This document shows, piece after piece, positions 15,877 to 24,578 of a stretch of 39,772 nt of DNA. This DNA comes from a virus. The stretch spans positions 1 to 39,772 of the IMG/VR virus record IMGVR_UViG_3300021093_003305. The stretch is one strand, 5' to 3'. Under the pieces are notes generated by a model. It did no database searches. It worked only from the letters and a program-made list of their open reading frames with translations, and was not told where the DNA came from. Made by a program: the position numbers and the translations under genes. Every line of letters begins with the position of its first letter. Position 1 is the first letter of the stretch.

Positions 15877-17842
15877 GACCTTTTGATGGTAAAGTTATAC
15901 CGGCTGGTGTCATTGTCAATGGTGGAATAAAAATTTCTGTTTTACCATTTGCCGCCTGTTCTTGATTCATTCCTTTTATCATCGATAGCATAGATAAATT
16001 CATAAAATTTGGACCACCGTCGGGAGCCCCTCCTGTTGGTAACCCTTTTTCTTGTAAGCCTTCCAAAACGTTAGAAAAAGCTCTCGTGTCTGATACCCCA
16101 CCCAACAAAGATGCACCTGCTAAAATAAACTGAGGTAACCCTAAATTTAATTGTGAAAGACCAAGATTCAATAATTTTAATATTTCATCGATTACACTTT
16201 TACAGTTTCTAAAATCAACAACCGCCTGACCGATAACTAAAAGTATATACACAATATTTGCATACATATTGATTTGTTTATTTTTAGCCTCTTTGATTAT
16301 TTCCAAAAGTATTGTTTCAACTAATAATTTAATTTGTTTTTTTAAAATTTTGAATAACTCCTCAACAAATATAGCTGTAATTTTTTTCATAAAGTTCAAA
16401 ATAAACTTTTTGAATGTTTTCATAAAATTAGTTAAGTCATCATATAAACTATCTAATTTAGATGATATTTCATTTTTAATCGCCTTTACCATAATTAAAA
16501 ACCCCAACATTACTTTTGGTGATAATACTGTTTTCATTACCATAAGTGGTAAACCTAAAATGATGTTACTTTGTAACAAAGATAAAATATTCAAATCCAA
16601 CCCAAGCCCTGGAATCAAGGATTTCCATTTTGGGTCATTTGCCATATCTTCCAATGATTTTTGAAATTTAGCAATTTTTTTACTAGCAACGTTTTCATTT
16701 ACAATTTCTTCTTGTGATTTTCTATCTGCAAGTACATTGATAGGTAACTTGATTCCCTCACAACCCTCATATTCAATAACACCCGCAACTGTATTATTTA
16801 TTTTCTGCTCAATAGACATCAACTCTTGATTTGTGACATCGAAAAATGAATCATCAATTTCATCAATGTCACTCAGTTTTGAAGTTCCAGCAACATCAAT
16901 TTTTTTATTTGGGTCTTCGCAAATACCCATTATTCTTTTTAAAACTTTTTCAAATTTACTTTCTTCTCTTAATTGGTCACTTGATAAACCAGCTGAAAAA
17001 TCAAATGAACCGCTTAATAAGTTTTTTAAATTTGTCGCCAAATTATCAAATGGCATTATGTCAATACTTGTGTAGTAATCCTGTAAAAAATCAGTAACAC
17101 TTGTTCTATTGTTAACTTGATTGTTTAAAGTAACTTTGAAAAAATCACCTGTAACCTGTAGGTTGTTTTGGCCCAAGTAATTTTGAACATATTGTATGTC
17201 AAAAATTTGTGCTGCAGACGCTCCTTTATATGTTTGACCATTACCGCCTGTGGTATCTTGCAAAAAAGATTGGGATGGGTTTTGAAGTCTTTTATATAAC
17301 TCTCTATTCATAGAATAGGGTACCGACCCATTATTTGTTGTGTTTTTTTCGTAATAAAATTTATACTCTTCTTCTGTTGGCGAATTTTTTAAAATATTAA
17401 ATAAATCAACTTGATTGACTTTTATATAAATTGGTTGATTCGGGGTATAAGATTGTTCTTCTGAACATCCTATTGTTGAAACTATTTCACTTACAAGGGC
17501 TTCTTGAATTCTAGATTTTGTGTTAATTGCGGCTTCTAAAAAAATATTAGTTAAAATTTTCAAAGAAGGCCCGCCGCCACTTGGTAGAGTCGATTTGAAT
17601 AAATCTAAAAGTTGTTCTAATTGATTTTTGATTTCATTTTTGATTTCTTTTTTTTTGTCCGCCACTCCTTTTTTTAAGTCATTAATTGTTTTTTGAACCT
17701 CGCTTTTTTTCTTATCAAGACTTGCTTTGGTCTTTTCTTTTTGTTGTTTTAGTTCGTCTATTTTACTTTGTTTAACAGTTTGATAAGCACTAATTTTACT
17801 TTTAGCGTCCGCGTATCCTTTATTGATGTCTAAATTTGCCAT
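15860..17842 (-). CDS. Large structural protein of the baseplate/tail operon, unknown family
   Basis: The 660-residue product starts with a strongly predicted coiled coil (about 25-75, repeats of Lys/Glu such as KKKSEVQKTINDLKKGVADK). A Gly-rich turn PSGGGP (about 87-92) and mixed sequence with Asn/Gln-rich loops (about 130-330) follow. The helical, hydrophobic C-terminal half contains segments such as NIILGLPLMVMKTVL and MYANIVYILLVIGQAVVDF, and a Gly-rich LPTGGAPDGGPN stretch. The final 25 residues are Pro/Gly-rich. The gene sits upstream of the spike gene in the operon. A tape-measure, hub or membrane-contacting baseplate role is possible but unproven. Confidence 0.65.
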   Translation of the reverse strand: MANLDINKGYADAKSKISAYQTVKQSKIDELKQQKEKTKASLDKKKSEVQKTINDLKKGVADKKKEIKNEIKNQLEQLLDLFKSTLPSGGGPSLKILTNIFLEAAINTKSRIQEALVSEIVSTIGCSEEQSYTPNQPIYIKVNQVDLFNILKNSPTEEEYKFYYEKNTTNNGSVPYSMNRELYKRLQNPSQSFLQDTTGGNGQTYKGASAAQIFDIQYVQNYLGQNNLQVTGDFFKVTLNNQVNNRTSVTDFLQDYYTSIDIMPFDNLATNLKNLLSGSFDFSAGLSSDQLREESKFEKVLKRIMGICEDPNKKIDVAGTSKLSDIDEIDDSFFDVTNQELMSIEQKINNTVAGVIEYEGCEGIKLPINVLADRKSQEEIVNENVASKKIAKFQKSLEDMANDPKWKSLIPGLGLDLNILSLLQSNIILGLPLMVMKTVLSPKVMLGFLIMVKAIKNEISSKLDSLYDDLTNFMKTFKKFILNFMKKITAIFVEELFKILKKQIKLLVETILLEIIKEAKNKQINMYANIVYILLVIGQAVVDFRNCKSVIDEILKLLNLGLSQLNLGLPQFILAGASLLGGVSDTRAFSNVLEGLQEKGLPTGGAPDGGPNFMNLSMLSMIKGMNQEQAANGKTEIFIPPLTMTPAGITLPSKGHGKSY

Positions 17843-17843
17843 A

Positions 17844-18212
17844 TCAAAGACTAAAATTTGTATCGTTATTTTGTTTAATATCTTTTTGTATTAAATTTTG
17901 CAAAAGACTTTCGTCCATATCGGATAAATAAAAGTTTTCTTCCTTGGAATTGTTAGATTTTTCCCATATAGTTGATTGAAGTTTAGAAAGACTAAGTTTT
18001 TTTTCTATTGTATCGTTAATAATTTTTTGTTGTTCTTTAATAACAGGACCAATAACTGTCATGTCTTCTGAGTCTTTCAATAGACCTAACATTTTATTTT
18101 GTATCCTAATTGCAGTTGCTCTCTGTTCAACAAGTTCATTATAGATTTCTTGCATCAACCCTAATACTGAGTCTTTGTTAAGGGCAATTTCTTTTTTTCT
18201 TTTTCTGTCCAT
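17844..18212 (-). CDS. Hypothetical helical protein, 122 residues
   Basis: The product is almost entirely helical and charged. It begins MDRKRKKEIALNKDSVLGLM, has coiled-coil-like heptads through VIKEQQKIINDTIEKKLSL, and ends in a polar tail. It is the first gene of the structural minus-strand block, 1 nt before the 660-residue gene. A TATTTATT box lies just upstream. A chaperone or tail-assembly role is possible, but no family is recognised. Confidence 0.6.
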   Translation of the reverse strand: MDRKRKKEIALNKDSVLGLMQEIYNELVEQRATAIRIQNKMLGLLKDSEDMTVIGPVIKEQQKIINDTIEKKLSLSKLQSTIWEKSNNSKEENFYLSDMDESLLQNLIQKDIKQNNDTNFSL

Positions 18213-18216
18213 AATA

Positions 18217-18224
18217 AATAAATA
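18217..18224 (-). promoter_or_regulatory. Candidate late-promoter box TATTTATT (minus)
   Basis: On the minus strand the box begins 12 nt before the ATG at 18212, directly behind the sigma factor gene. The short distance would imply a leaderless or nearly leaderless transcript, so the call is weaker than the others. Confidence 0.35.
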
Positions 18225-18232
18225 GATAAATC

Positions 18233-18976
18233 TTAGTTATTATTTATTCTATTAATTGTGTTTATATATAAAATTTTATATTTTTTTAAGTAAATCCTAA
18301 TTTCTTTTGTTGATAAATTTGTCATTTCTCTTAAAGATAACAAAACAATGTTTTTATTAAACTTGTTATTGTTGTTTCCAATGAAAATGTTTCCGTGGTT
18401 GTCGAATAATTCAATAAGGGCATTTCCTAACTTAAACTCTTCCTCGACCATTGTTGTATTGTTAACATGATTTTTTAAATCAACCATAAAAATGTCTATA
18501 ATTTTTTCTGCGTCAATTTTTTCAAACTCCAAATAATAAACCATGTCGGGTCTATTTTCCAAAGTCGCAGAAATATCTTGATAAGATACTTTTCTGTTCA
18601 TTTCCTTTTGGTCTTTTTGTATTTGTCCCATTAGGTAATTTTTACATATAGTTCCAAAATATGAATATGCTTTTTTGTTTTTTGCCGGTTTGAACTTATC
18701 GACTTTTGTCATTAAAAATGAATGAGTGTCGGTGTGCAAATCTGAATATTCCATATCTTTACGATATAGTTTGTAACGTCTGATAATTGAATCAATCATT
18801 TTATCTAACGGCTCTTTAAGAAATTTATTATATATTTCTTCTTTTTCTGATTTAGTTTTGGCGGTGATATAATCTTTCACCGCTTCTTCCTCTCTTACAT
18901 CAAAGTAATTTTTACCTTTTTTTTTTGTCTTTTGCTTTTCGTCTAATTCTTTGGGATTTTGGCCATCCAAAAACAT
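18233..18976 (-). CDS. Late sigma factor, T4 gp55-like
   Basis: The 247-residue product carries a sigma region 2-like segment, about residues 55-125. Its core reads DLHTDTHSFLMTKVDKFKP, then AYSYFGTICKNYLMGQIQKD, the F(D/K)P..k..AYSYF...i.N pattern shared with T4 gp55 and other compact phage sigmas. The C-terminal part (about 205-245), with LSLREMTNLSTKEIRIYLKK, could be a minimal region 4-like helix-turn-helix. It would direct host RNA polymerase to late promoters, plausibly the TATTTAT boxes in this window. The start overlaps the preceding gene's stop by 1 nt. Confidence 0.8.
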   Translation of the reverse strand: MFLDGQNPKELDEKQKTKKKGKNYFDVREEEAVKDYITAKTKSEKEEIYNKFLKEPLDKMIDSIIRRYKLYRKDMEYSDLHTDTHSFLMTKVDKFKPAKNKKAYSYFGTICKNYLMGQIQKDQKEMNRKVSYQDISATLENRPDMVYYLEFEKIDAEKIIDIFMVDLKNHVNNTTMVEEEFKLGNALIELFDNHGNIFIGNNNNKFNKNIVLLSLREMTNLSTKEIRIYLKKYKILYINTINRINNN

Positions 18977-19788
18977 TATACACTTTGTGGTTCAAATTTT
19001 ATGTTTCTGTCTGAAGTAAAAAAATGTTCTTTTTTCGCCAACTCAATCCAAAAACTAACCTCATCATCAGTAATTTTTTTATCACCATTTTTGTAATTCC
19101 AAAAAATAGAACCTGGTCTCAAATTCATATGTTTGTAACCAATCCGAGGTATTGTTATTATTTTAGTAGAGTTGTAGGTAAGTCTCAAAAGGTATTCATA
19201 AACAAAAGTTAGTTTCATACTTGATTTAAACCCACCATTATCTTCGAATGTTGATTTTTTAATTACCATACCACTCGATTGAAAATTTTGATAGTTCAAT
19301 AAAGTGTCGTTATTCAAATATCCAATTTCAGAGTTCATACTTACCGCAAAAGTTGCTTCATTTGTGAAACCAACAAAAACGCCCTTTTCATCTGTATCAA
19401 TAACAATAGGTAAAAATGCATCAACTTCAGGGTACGCTTTTTGAAAACGGCTAAAGTTTTTAAACCAAATTGTTGAGTATTCATCATCGAACTCCAAAAT
19501 TGATACCCACTTACTTTTTGCATGTTTAACTCCAATATTTACTTGTGTTGGAAAGTCAAATTCATTTTTGTTTTCCACTAACGTAACAGTCAGACCACTA
19601 AAATCAAAGTTGTCTAAAGTATTTTTTAGTAACTCTTCATCGGTATGCACAATAACCAATTCATTAATTGGTTTCATTTGAGTGTTGATTGATGTAATTG
19701 CTCTTGTAAACAATTCATCGAACATAACGTTTTTTGCTGAATCTATTGGTAAGATTACGGATACGTCTAATTTTTCTAAATTTTCCAT
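18976..19788 (-). CDS. Glycosyltransferase, GT2-like (GT-A fold)
   Basis: The 270-residue product opens with the GT-A core LDVSVILPID (7-16), followed by a helix with RAITSINTQMKPINELVIVH. The acceptable DxD equivalent is EFDDEY (99-104). Later segments (SSGMVIKKSTFEDNGGF, FVYEYLLRLTY) match the usual acceptor half of GT2 enzymes. It would move a sugar from a nucleotide donor to an unknown acceptor. It is the last gene of the glycan operon, next to the sigma gene, with 4 nt separating it from the upstream glycosyltransferase. Confidence 0.75.
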   Translation of the reverse strand: MENLEKLDVSVILPIDSAKNVMFDELFTRAITSINTQMKPINELVIVHTDEELLKNTLDNFDFSGLTVTLVENKNEFDFPTQVNIGVKHAKSKWVSILEFDDEYSTIWFKNFSRFQKAYPEVDAFLPIVIDTDEKGVFVGFTNEATFAVSMNSEIGYLNNDTLLNYQNFQSSGMVIKKSTFEDNGGFKSSMKLTFVYEYLLRLTYNSTKIITIPRIGYKHMNLRPGSIFWNYKNGDKKITDDEVSFWIELAKKEHFFTSDRNIKFEPQSV

Positions 19789-19792
19789 GTTT

Positions 19793-20857
19793 TTAATTTT
19801 CTTCAGTTATTTTTAATTTTTCCAATTGTTGACTAAACATATTTTTTCTTACTTCAAAAAATTCAGTAAAAAGAGATTCAACTTTTTGGTCAAATGATGG
19901 TTTATTTTGATACTTTTTACCTATTTCGGTCATCTTGTTATACAAGTCCTCGTTGATGTTATCTTCCAACCAATTTTGTGCAAAGTTCGCTAAAATATCG
20001 ATAATTTCATTAAATGAGTAAGTCCAAATACCATTATTTTCTTCCATCCATTCTGGTTTTAAGTTAGGAACCAAACCAATTACAGGTGTATTCGAAATCA
20101 TACTTTCGATTGGGAAAGTTCCAAATCCTGATTCTCTATCGACCCAAACTGAAACAAAAGATTCTTTCAAAAATTTAGAAAAATCAGTTAGGTTAATATT
20201 TTTCATATCACGAAAAGTAAACCATCTATACTGCGGGTATTTCATATAAAAACTTTTAATAATTTTAGCGGTTTCTCTTGGTTCTCTACAATGAATAGAA
20301 ATGATTGGTTTTGATGGTTTTTCTTTTTTTGTAAAAATTTCAGAAACAACAGGTTCAATAACATCAACATTAACACTTTTGAAAACAGAACGAATATATT
20401 CTTTTTGAAATTCAGAAGTTGTAATACATTTTAAAAATCCATAGTTTGTCCAAGAAATTCCTGGAGGTAAAGTTTCCATCATATAATCATATGCTTGGCA
20501 CAATACCAATTTACCACAAGGATAATTTTTTAATTGTTCCATTACATGACCATATAATTCAGGAATTACAACAAAATCTTCAGGCGAAATAGGTAAATTT
20601 TGTCCTTCGATTGGTAAATGTTCAATTTCCATATATTCTTTACCCAACCATTCTGACACTCCTTGGTATTCTGCAGTCTCATGAATCATTTTAACATTGA
20701 ATCCTTTATTGATTAATGACATAGCCATTTGGTAAATGTAGGCAATACCGGCCTTTGGGGTTCCTTTTGTGTCTTGCACCAAGAAATAAATTCTTGCGGT
20801 TTTGTTTTCTAATTTTTCAACCGACGCTTCAATTTTTTTAATTTTTTCTAATTCCAT
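19793..20857 (-). CDS. Glycosyltransferase, GT-B fold, GT4-like
   Basis: The 354-residue product has an N-terminal Rossmann-like half (IYFLVQDTKGTPKAGIAYIY, about 23-42) and a C-terminal donor half. A GT4-type signature GFGTFPIESMISNTPVIGLV lies at 244-263, where E251 would contact the donor sugar. The N-terminus adds a short basic coiled coil. Donor and acceptor cannot be read from the sequence. It is tightly packed with its neighbours (3-4 nt gaps). Confidence 0.75.
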   Translation of the reverse strand: MELEKIKKIEASVEKLENKTARIYFLVQDTKGTPKAGIAYIYQMAMSLINKGFNVKMIHETAEYQGVSEWLGKEYMEIEHLPIEGQNLPISPEDFVVIPELYGHVMEQLKNYPCGKLVLCQAYDYMMETLPPGISWTNYGFLKCITTSEFQKEYIRSVFKSVNVDVIEPVVSEIFTKKEKPSKPIISIHCREPRETAKIIKSFYMKYPQYRWFTFRDMKNINLTDFSKFLKESFVSVWVDRESGFGTFPIESMISNTPVIGLVPNLKPEWMEENNGIWTYSFNEIIDILANFAQNWLEDNINEDLYNKMTEIGKKYQNKPSFDQKVESLFTEFFEVRKNMFSQQLEKLKITEEN

Positions 20858-20860
20858 TTT

Positions 20861-21142
20861 TTATAATTTTTTAATTATGTTGTTTATTAATAGTGTGTTG
20901 AATGCGAATTTGAAAGGGATTGATAAATTTTTAGAGCTATGAATACCTAAATTTTCATCAAGTTCTTCTCTTTCTGAAAGAACCACATCTATTAAATTTT
21001 TATATACTTCCCATTTAGAAACACTAATTTGTGGTTCATTTTTACCATCAACCTCCATTGATTCTAAAGTAGATTGGATTGCAATTTTATTATCAATTTC
21101 TTGTATGTCAATATAATACTGTTCTCCTAAAAATTCTAACAT
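20861..21142 (-). CDS. Hypothetical protein, about 93 residues
   Basis: The product has no recognised family. The start chosen (MLEFLGEQYY) overlaps the upstream TAG in an ATGTTAG junction of 7 nt. An alternative in-frame start at 21163 adds 7 residues but overlaps by 28 nt. The protein is mixed alpha/beta and ends in a hydrophobic, basic helix FNTLLINNIIKKL. Position between a HAD-like protein and a glycosyltransferase gives no functional hint. Confidence 0.6.
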   Translation of the reverse strand: MLEFLGEQYYIDIQEIDNKIAIQSTLESMEVDGKNEPQISVSKWEVYKNLIDVVLSEREELDENLGIHSSKNLSIPFKFAFNTLLINNIIKKL

Positions 21143-21786
21143 ATTCCTAATTTTTGTAAACATTCATCTAACTTACTAAGTGAACTGATTTCGTGTTTTG
21201 ATTTATTTTTTTTATTATAATCAGTTTTGAATTTAATTATGACTTTATCTAATGGGTGTTCATCAATTAAGTTTGGATTTGAGGTTACTAAAATATCAAC
21301 CTCATCCCATATTGAATTTTTAGTTGTATCTGAATAAAATTTTACTTTTTCTAATTGGCAACCAAACTTTGATAGAAAGAAAAGGGTTGCAGGTTTTGAT
21401 TTACCTATTTCATCTGACAATATTAAAAAGTCATTGTTATTTCTATATTTGAGATATACATCATTTAATGTGTGAAAAGTATGCATTTCTGTAGATTCTG
21501 CGTGACCAAAAATTTGCATTGTAAATTCTTGATATAAAAAATTATATAGTTCGTCTTCCGATTTAAAAGCAAAATGGGACATTAAATTTAAACTATTCAC
21601 ATTTTTTAGCAACTTGTATTCAAAGGGTTCATTTTGAACAATAGATTCAGTATTTCCTGATGAATCCAACATAAATGTTTTTTCTTCAGAGTTGTTTGAA
21701 ATCATAAATTTTTCGTAAATTTGGCGTATTTTACCTAAAGTATTTCTTAAAACACCATTGACTTCAATCCCAATTTTCTTCGTCAT
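21136..21786 (-). CDS. HAD-like protein with altered catalytic motif
   Basis: The 216-residue product begins KKIGIEVNGVLRNTLGKI, the layout of HAD phosphatase motif I (normally DxDGV), but both aspartates are replaced (E8, N10). Later segments fit HAD motifs II-IV: FLILSDEIGKSKPATLFFL with Ser and Lys, then VKFYSDTTKNSIWDEVDIL near an expected acidic motif. Loss of the nucleophile suggests a non-catalytic or regulatory relative, or an altered activity. The start overlaps the PhoH gene by 23 nt and the stop is TAG. No substrate can be proposed. Confidence 0.65.
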   Translation of the reverse strand: MTKKIGIEVNGVLRNTLGKIRQIYEKFMISNNSEEKTFMLDSSGNTESIVQNEPFEYKLLKNVNSLNLMSHFAFKSEDELYNFLYQEFTMQIFGHAESTEMHTFHTLNDVYLKYRNNNDFLILSDEIGKSKPATLFFLSKFGCQLEKVKFYSDTTKNSIWDEVDILVTSNPNLIDEHPLDKVIIKFKTDYNKKNKSKHEISSLSKLDECLQKLGIC

Positions 21787-22504
21787 ACCTTTCTAATATT
21801 TTTACAATAAGTGGATTTCTTACATTTTTAGCATTTCTGAAGTCGTAAATACCAATGTCATTGACATTTTGAAACCTTTGAAGTGCGTCGTATAGCCCTG
21901 ATTGTTTTTTATCTTTATATCGGTCAGTTTGTTCTAAATCCCCCGATATAAAAAATTTACTATTATAACCAATCCTTGTCAATAGTAATTTGATTTGGTT
22001 TGGGGTAGCATTTTGGGCTTCTTCAAAAATTAAAATAGAATTGTCTATATTCATTCCTCGCATATATGCCAATGCAAATACTTCAATAATTTCAGCATCT
22101 TTTAATTTTTCACGAGCGTCTTTTCCAATTATTTTATTTAATAGATAATATGATGGAAAAATATATGGGTCTAATTTTTCTTCTAAATTACCAGGAAGAC
22201 TACCTAACTTTTCTTCTGCTTCAACAGCCGGTCTTACAATAATAATTTTTTCGTAAGTGTTAGTTGGGTCCATAAGTAAATCAACAGCCGCTTTCATTGC
22301 TATGTAACTTTTACCAACACCTGCAGGTCCTGAACAAATTGTAATTTGACTACTTACTAATATGTCGTAGTAATCTTTTTGGTTGTCGGATAAAAATTTA
22401 CTTTTTTGTTTTCTTTTGATTACCGAGTTAATAAAATCTTTTTTTGTAAAAGGTTTTGAACCTTGTTCTTCGGTTTGTGATTGGTTTGTTTTTCTTCTTG
22501 TCAT
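21764..22504 (-). CDS. phoH: PhoH-like P-loop ATPase
   Basis: The 246-residue product has a Walker A GPAGVGKS (59-66), the PhoH hallmark IIIVRPAVEAEEKLGSLPGN (87-106), Walker B ILIFEEAQN (157-165) and the sensor-like FFISGDLEQTDR (185-195). PhoH proteins are common in marine T4-like phages; the biochemical role is unclear (RNA-associated ATPase or helicase activity has been proposed). The N-terminus has a basic, Gln-rich extension. It sits inside the glycan operon, 9 nt downstream of the sugar kinase, so it is probably expressed with that set. Confidence 0.95.
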   Translation of the reverse strand: MTRRKTNQSQTEEQGSKPFTKKDFINSVIKRKQKSKFLSDNQKDYYDILVSSQITICSGPAGVGKSYIAMKAAVDLLMDPTNTYEKIIIVRPAVEAEEKLGSLPGNLEEKLDPYIFPSYYLLNKIIGKDAREKLKDAEIIEVFALAYMRGMNIDNSILIFEEAQNATPNQIKLLLTRIGYNSKFFISGDLEQTDRYKDKKQSGLYDALQRFQNVNDIGIYDFRNAKNVRNPLIVKILERYDEENWD

Positions 22505-22513
22505 ATTTTTATT

Positions 22514-23248
22514 TTATATTGTACAAACACCCCTTTTTTGTACAACTACTGTTGCACATTCATTGGCATATATTAATGATTCCTCAACGTCATTTGTTAA
22601 TAAAAATTTATCAACAAATGACGCGACAAATGTGTCGCCAGCACCTGTCTGATCTTTAACCTCAACTTTACTTACTGGATAAATTTTATTTTTATATTGA
22701 CATCCTTTAGAACCTAAAGTGATAATTAGATTTTCTTTAAAATCATTTAAATTAATATAATCTTTAGATTTAATAAATTCAGATTCATTCACTTTTATAA
22801 ATTTGGCATTTTTACAAAAATCACCCAATATTTTTTTAGTGTCTATTATTACATTTTTAAATTTAGAACATATTTCCATAATGTCGGATTCCGTCACAAA
22901 ACCTTTACAATAATCTGAAATAACAATAAAATCGTATTTTTTAAAATTAATATCACTTATATTAATCCTATCGACATTTTCTTCTCCGACATCAATCCTT
23001 ACTATCATTTGATTTGTTTTGTCGTCAACATATCTAGTTTTTGAAATTTTTTTATTATTAGTCATTAAATCACAATCAACCCCTAATGATTTTAAATTAT
23101 TAAAAACATTTATAGCCATTCCACCAACTACTGTTGAATGTTTTGGTATAAAAACAGGAACTGGAGCGTCAGGGCAAAGTCTATCACAATCACCATAAAC
23201 ATAAACGTCATCACATCCATCACCAATTACTAAAACCCTCATTACCAA
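22514..23248 (-). CDS. PfkB/HldE-type sugar kinase domain
   Basis: The 244-residue product matches the kinase domain of HldE/RfaE: RVLVIGDGCDDVYVYGDCDR (4-23), CPDAPVPVF (25-33), GGMAINVFNNLKSLGVD (42-58) and the catalytic DQTGAGDTF (199-207, D205 as base). In bacteria that enzyme phosphorylates D-glycero-manno-heptose 7-phosphate for ADP-heptose synthesis. The HldE nucleotidyltransferase half is absent, and the product is shorter than the usual 310-residue kinase. Substrate identity is inferred from motif similarity. It overlaps the next upstream gene by 7 nt, possibly starting at Met3. Confidence 0.8.
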   Translation of the reverse strand: MVMRVLVIGDGCDDVYVYGDCDRLCPDAPVPVFIPKHSTVVGGMAINVFNNLKSLGVDCDLMTNNKKISKTRYVDDKTNQMIVRIDVGEENVDRINISDINFKKYDFIVISDYCKGFVTESDIMEICSKFKNVIIDTKKILGDFCKNAKFIKVNESEFIKSKDYINLNDFKENLIITLGSKGCQYKNKIYPVSKVEVKDQTGAGDTFVASFVDKFLLTNDVEESLIYANECATVVVQKRGVCTI

Positions 23249-23643
23249 CTAATTTCCCAATCTTTAAAGTCGGCAGCTAAACAATCGATTTTATAATCTT
23301 TTCTACCATCAACAACTTCTTGAATTTTATTTTTTGAAGTATTTCTAATACCGTTTAACCCATGAGTTAATTCTAAATTATTACCGTCTTTAATACCTTT
23401 TCGATAATTAGACTCGTTATGCCATATGTGAAGATTCATTTGACTTAAAACAACAATTGCCCTTATTGTTTCGGCGTTAATTACTGTTTTATTTTCATTA
23501 ATATGTTCTTGTATATCATGTACAATATCTTTAATTTCATCTGAATACTCTTTTTTATGTTCAGATATAAAAACTTCTTTTAGTTGAGCAATACTTAATC
23601 TATCTATAAGTTCACTAAGTGTTGGTAAATATTTTCTATTCAT
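23242..23643 (-). CDS. Conserved-looking protein of unknown function in the glycan operon
   Basis: The 133-residue product is helical and polar, with strong motif-like stretches: PTLSELIDRLSIAQLKEVF, NLHIWHNESNYRKGIKDG and LELTHGLNGIRNTSKN, ending DCLAADFKDWEISW. The His/Trp/Asn-rich NLHIWHNESN and the GLNGIRN segment look like an active or binding site. I do not recognise a named family. It overlaps the sugar kinase (7 nt) and the epimerase (4 nt), so it is probably part of the same sugar pathway. Confidence 0.7.
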   Translation of the reverse strand: MNRKYLPTLSELIDRLSIAQLKEVFISEHKKEYSDEIKDIVHDIQEHINENKTVINAETIRAIVVLSQMNLHIWHNESNYRKGIKDGNNLELTHGLNGIRNTSKNKIQEVVDGRKDYKIDCLAADFKDWEISW

Positions 23644-24578
23644 AAGTTTGTAAAGTTTGAATTGTTTTTATTTATTATTAATTGGTAAGTCTCGATTAAT
23701 TGTTTAATACCGTAATCTAAATTATGTTTTGGTTTCCATCCTAAAGATTCTAATTTTTGATTAGAAACTATGTAATTACGTTTATCAAAATCTTCTTTAA
23801 AATTATCTTCTTTAATAACTAAACTAGGTATATATTCTTTTATTTTTTGGGCTAATTCCATTTTAGAAAGATTTGCACTTGAGAGTCCCACATTAAATGC
23901 TTGACCCTTACATTTTTCATAATTTTCTATTATAAAAATAAAAGTATTTGCGATATCCTGAACATGTATATAATTTCGTTTAAAACTTGATTCAAATAAA
24001 ACAAGATACCCGTCAACCAAACTTTTATATGTGAAATCGTTCACTAAAAGATCGGTTCTCATTCTTGGAGACACCCCAAAAACCGTTGCTAATCTTAACG
24101 AAACACCGTTACCATTTAATAACATTGCATCTTCCGCATCACATTTAGTTTTTGCGTATAAGGATAATGGTTTAAATGGAGATTCCTCGGTTATTATACT
24201 TTCAGATGAACCGTATTGTGAGTTTGTGTTAGGTAGTATTAACTTTTGGTTTCCGTTTAAAACTTCTAATATATTTAATATTTGTTTATAATTAACCTCA
24301 ACTGTTAATTCAGGATTTGCTTTACATGCCGGCATACCAACAATAGCGGCTAGTGGTATAATTATATCATTTTTAGATACTAAACTTTGTAGTAAATTTT
24401 TATCTCTAACGTCACCTAAAACAAATTTAAAGTTATCTTTTTTAAAAAGATGTAGTAAAGATAATTGTTTATACATTAGATTATCTAATACTGTTACTTC
24501 ATAATTTAAATTTAAAAGATATTCAGTTAAAGTTGATCCCAAATAACCTGCTCCTCCTGTTATTAACACTTTTTTCAT
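23640..24578 (-). CDS. NAD-dependent nucleotide-sugar epimerase/dehydratase
   Basis: The 312-residue extended SDR has the Rossmann fingerprint GGAGYLG (8-14), the active-site pair YAKTK (Y141, K145) and an upstream serine/asparagine-rich strand NTNSQYGSS (118-126). C-terminal substrate-binding features include RNYIHVQDIANTFIF and FNVGLSSANLSKMELA. The protein would act on a sugar nucleotide; the exact substrate cannot be told. Start overlaps the neighbouring epimerase gene (ATGA, 4 nt). Confidence 0.85.
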   Translation of the reverse strand: MKKVLITGGAGYLGSTLTEYLLNLNYEVTVLDNLMYKQLSLLHLFKKDNFKFVLGDVRDKNLLQSLVSKNDIIIPLAAIVGMPACKANPELTVEVNYKQILNILEVLNGNQKLILPNTNSQYGSSESIITEESPFKPLSLYAKTKCDAEDAMLLNGNGVSLRLATVFGVSPRMRTDLLVNDFTYKSLVDGYLVLFESSFKRNYIHVQDIANTFIFIIENYEKCKGQAFNVGLSSANLSKMELAQKIKEYIPSLVIKEDNFKEDFDKRNYIVSNQKLESLGWKPKHNLDYGIKQLIETYQLIINKNNSNFTNL

